Shown: piece by piece, positions 6,520 through 6,919 of the stretch | Layout: the number at the start of each line of letters is the position of its first letter | Numbering within the stretch: the stretch's first letter is position 1 | Source: Gammaproteobacteria bacterium | GTDB lineage: Bacteria > Pseudomonadota > Gammaproteobacteria > Steroidobacterales > GCA-2729495 | Length of the DNA stretch: 6,919 nucleotides | NCBI GenBank assembly: GCA_023150055.1 | Contig: JAKLLP010000112.1 | Coordinates: 1-6,919, forward strand | Reading direction: 5' to 3' | Program-made: the position numbers and the translations under genes | Notes under the pieces: generated by a model | What the model was told of the DNA's origin: nothing | Database searches by the model: none | What the model saw: the letters and a program-made list of their open reading frames with translations, nothing else

Positions 6520-6545
6520 CCATTCATTCGGGAAACACCCCGTCA

Positions 6546-6598
6546 CGGTGCGGCAGATCCGGCCTGCTGGCGCCCGCCAGCCGAAGCGCGTCGCACCG
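6546..6598. repeat. Nested inverted repeats between the convergent slipin and mazG genes
   Basis: CGGTGCG (6546-6552) is the exact reverse complement of CGCACCG (6592-6598), and the stem extends by a G-T and a C-G pair. Inside it, GCTGGC (6566-6571) and GCCAGC (6576-6581) form a 6-bp hairpin with loop GCCC. A stem-within-stem structure can thus form on either strand. No T-tract follows on either strand, so it is not a canonical intrinsic terminator. It may help end transcription of both converging units or be a REP-like element; a second copy is not present in the window. The rest of the 6520-6644 gap shows no gene. Confidence 0.4.
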
Positions 6599-6629
6599 AT
6601 GGCGGTACCGAAGTATTCGCTGGCGAGCC

Positions 6630-6642
6630 GCTCGGAGCGAGC
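6630..6642. repeat. Short hairpin just after the mazG stop codon
   Basis: GCTCG (6630-6634) and CGAGC (6638-6642) form a perfect 5-bp stem with a 3-base loop, starting two bases beyond the mazG stop codon (6645-6647, minus strand). GC-rich sequence follows without a T-tract, so a stand-alone terminator role is doubtful. It may stabilise the mazG message 3' end or be chance. Confidence 0.3.
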
Positions 6643-6644
6643 AT

Positions 6645-6919
6645 TCAGCTCCTGCGCTTGGCCTCTCGCCAGAGGGTATCGAGCGCGTCGGCGTTGAACT
6701 CCGCCCATTGACGACCCGATTTGCGGACGGCTTCCTCCACGATGCGGAAGCGGTCTTCGAACTTGCGATTGGCCCGGCGCAGGGCCTCTTCCGGGTCGAC
6801 CTGCAGGTGACGGGCGAGGCTTGCAACCGTGAACAACAGGTCGCCCACCTCCTCCTGTCTCCCGGCCGCGTCGCCCTGATCGACCGTCGCCTCGAGCTCC
6901 GTCATTTCCTCGCGCAGCT
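6645..6919 (-). CDS. mazG: Nucleoside triphosphate pyrophosphohydrolase MazG, C-terminal part, cut by window edge
   Basis: MazG hydrolyses nucleoside triphosphates to monophosphates and pyrophosphate, a house-cleaning activity also linked to lowering (p)ppGpp during starvation in E. coli. The last 90 residues lie in the window and correspond to the C-terminal catalytic MazG domain. The metal-binding motif is visible as EEMTE next to the window edge and EEVGD about 14 residues further on, followed by LLFTVASLARHL and ALRRANRKFEDRFRIVEE, all typical of the E. coli-type protein. The reading frame is open to the edge, so the ATG at 6905 is internal, not the start. The C-terminus ends at TDTLW-like DALDTLWREAKRRS, as in the family. 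It converges on the slipin gene with a 125-base gap. The rest of the gene lies beyond the right edge. Confidence 0.95.
   Translation of the reverse strand, partial: LREEMTELEATVDQGDAAGRQEEVGDLLFTVASLARHLQVDPEEALRRANRKFEDRFRIVEEAVRKSGRQWAEFNADALDTLWREAKRRS

Overview
The window is GC-rich, densely packed bacterial chromosomal DNA. The uvrC-pgsA order, the PgsA N-terminus resembling that of enterobacteria, and the overall gene content fit a Gammaproteobacterium outside Enterobacterales; that placement is an inference from gene order and protein likeness, not from a marker gene. Seven protein genes are present, two of them cut by the window edges. I see no tRNA, rRNA, CRISPR, insertion sequence, prophage or plasmid gene. 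No gene-free stretch exceeds about 125 bases.

Left block, minus strand (4207 down to 1): a class II DAHP synthase (first step of the shikimate pathway), a family 5 uracil-DNA glycosylase (UDGb), the nucleotide-excision nuclease subunit UvrC, and the start of pgsA (phosphatidylglycerophosphate synthase). The first three genes overlap by 11 and 8 bases and look co-transcribed and translationally coupled. pgsA follows after 77 bases and has its own candidate TATAAT box. Thus two iron-sulfur DNA-repair enzymes ride behind an aromatic amino-acid biosynthesis gene.

Middle: a 76-base divergent intergenic region (4208-4283) serves the DAHP synthase on one side and the nfeD operon on the other. It holds a perfect 6-3-6 inverted repeat overlapping a candidate -10 box just before the DAHP synthase start codon.

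Right block, plus strand (4284-6519): a two-gene operon of a long-form NfeD membrane serine protease (ClpP-like domain, membrane segments, OB-fold) and a slipin/stomatin-type SPFH protein, the well-known protease and membrane-scaffold pair. It converges on the 3' end of mazG (minus strand, running off the right edge). The 125-base convergent gap holds nested inverted repeats without a T-tract.

No clearly new system is visible. The most noteworthy non-gene signal is an intrinsic-terminator-like hairpin with a T7 tract inside the DAHP synthase coding sequence, on the coding strand, with a weaker second one inside uvrC. Both could cause polarity in the repair genes if translation stalls.
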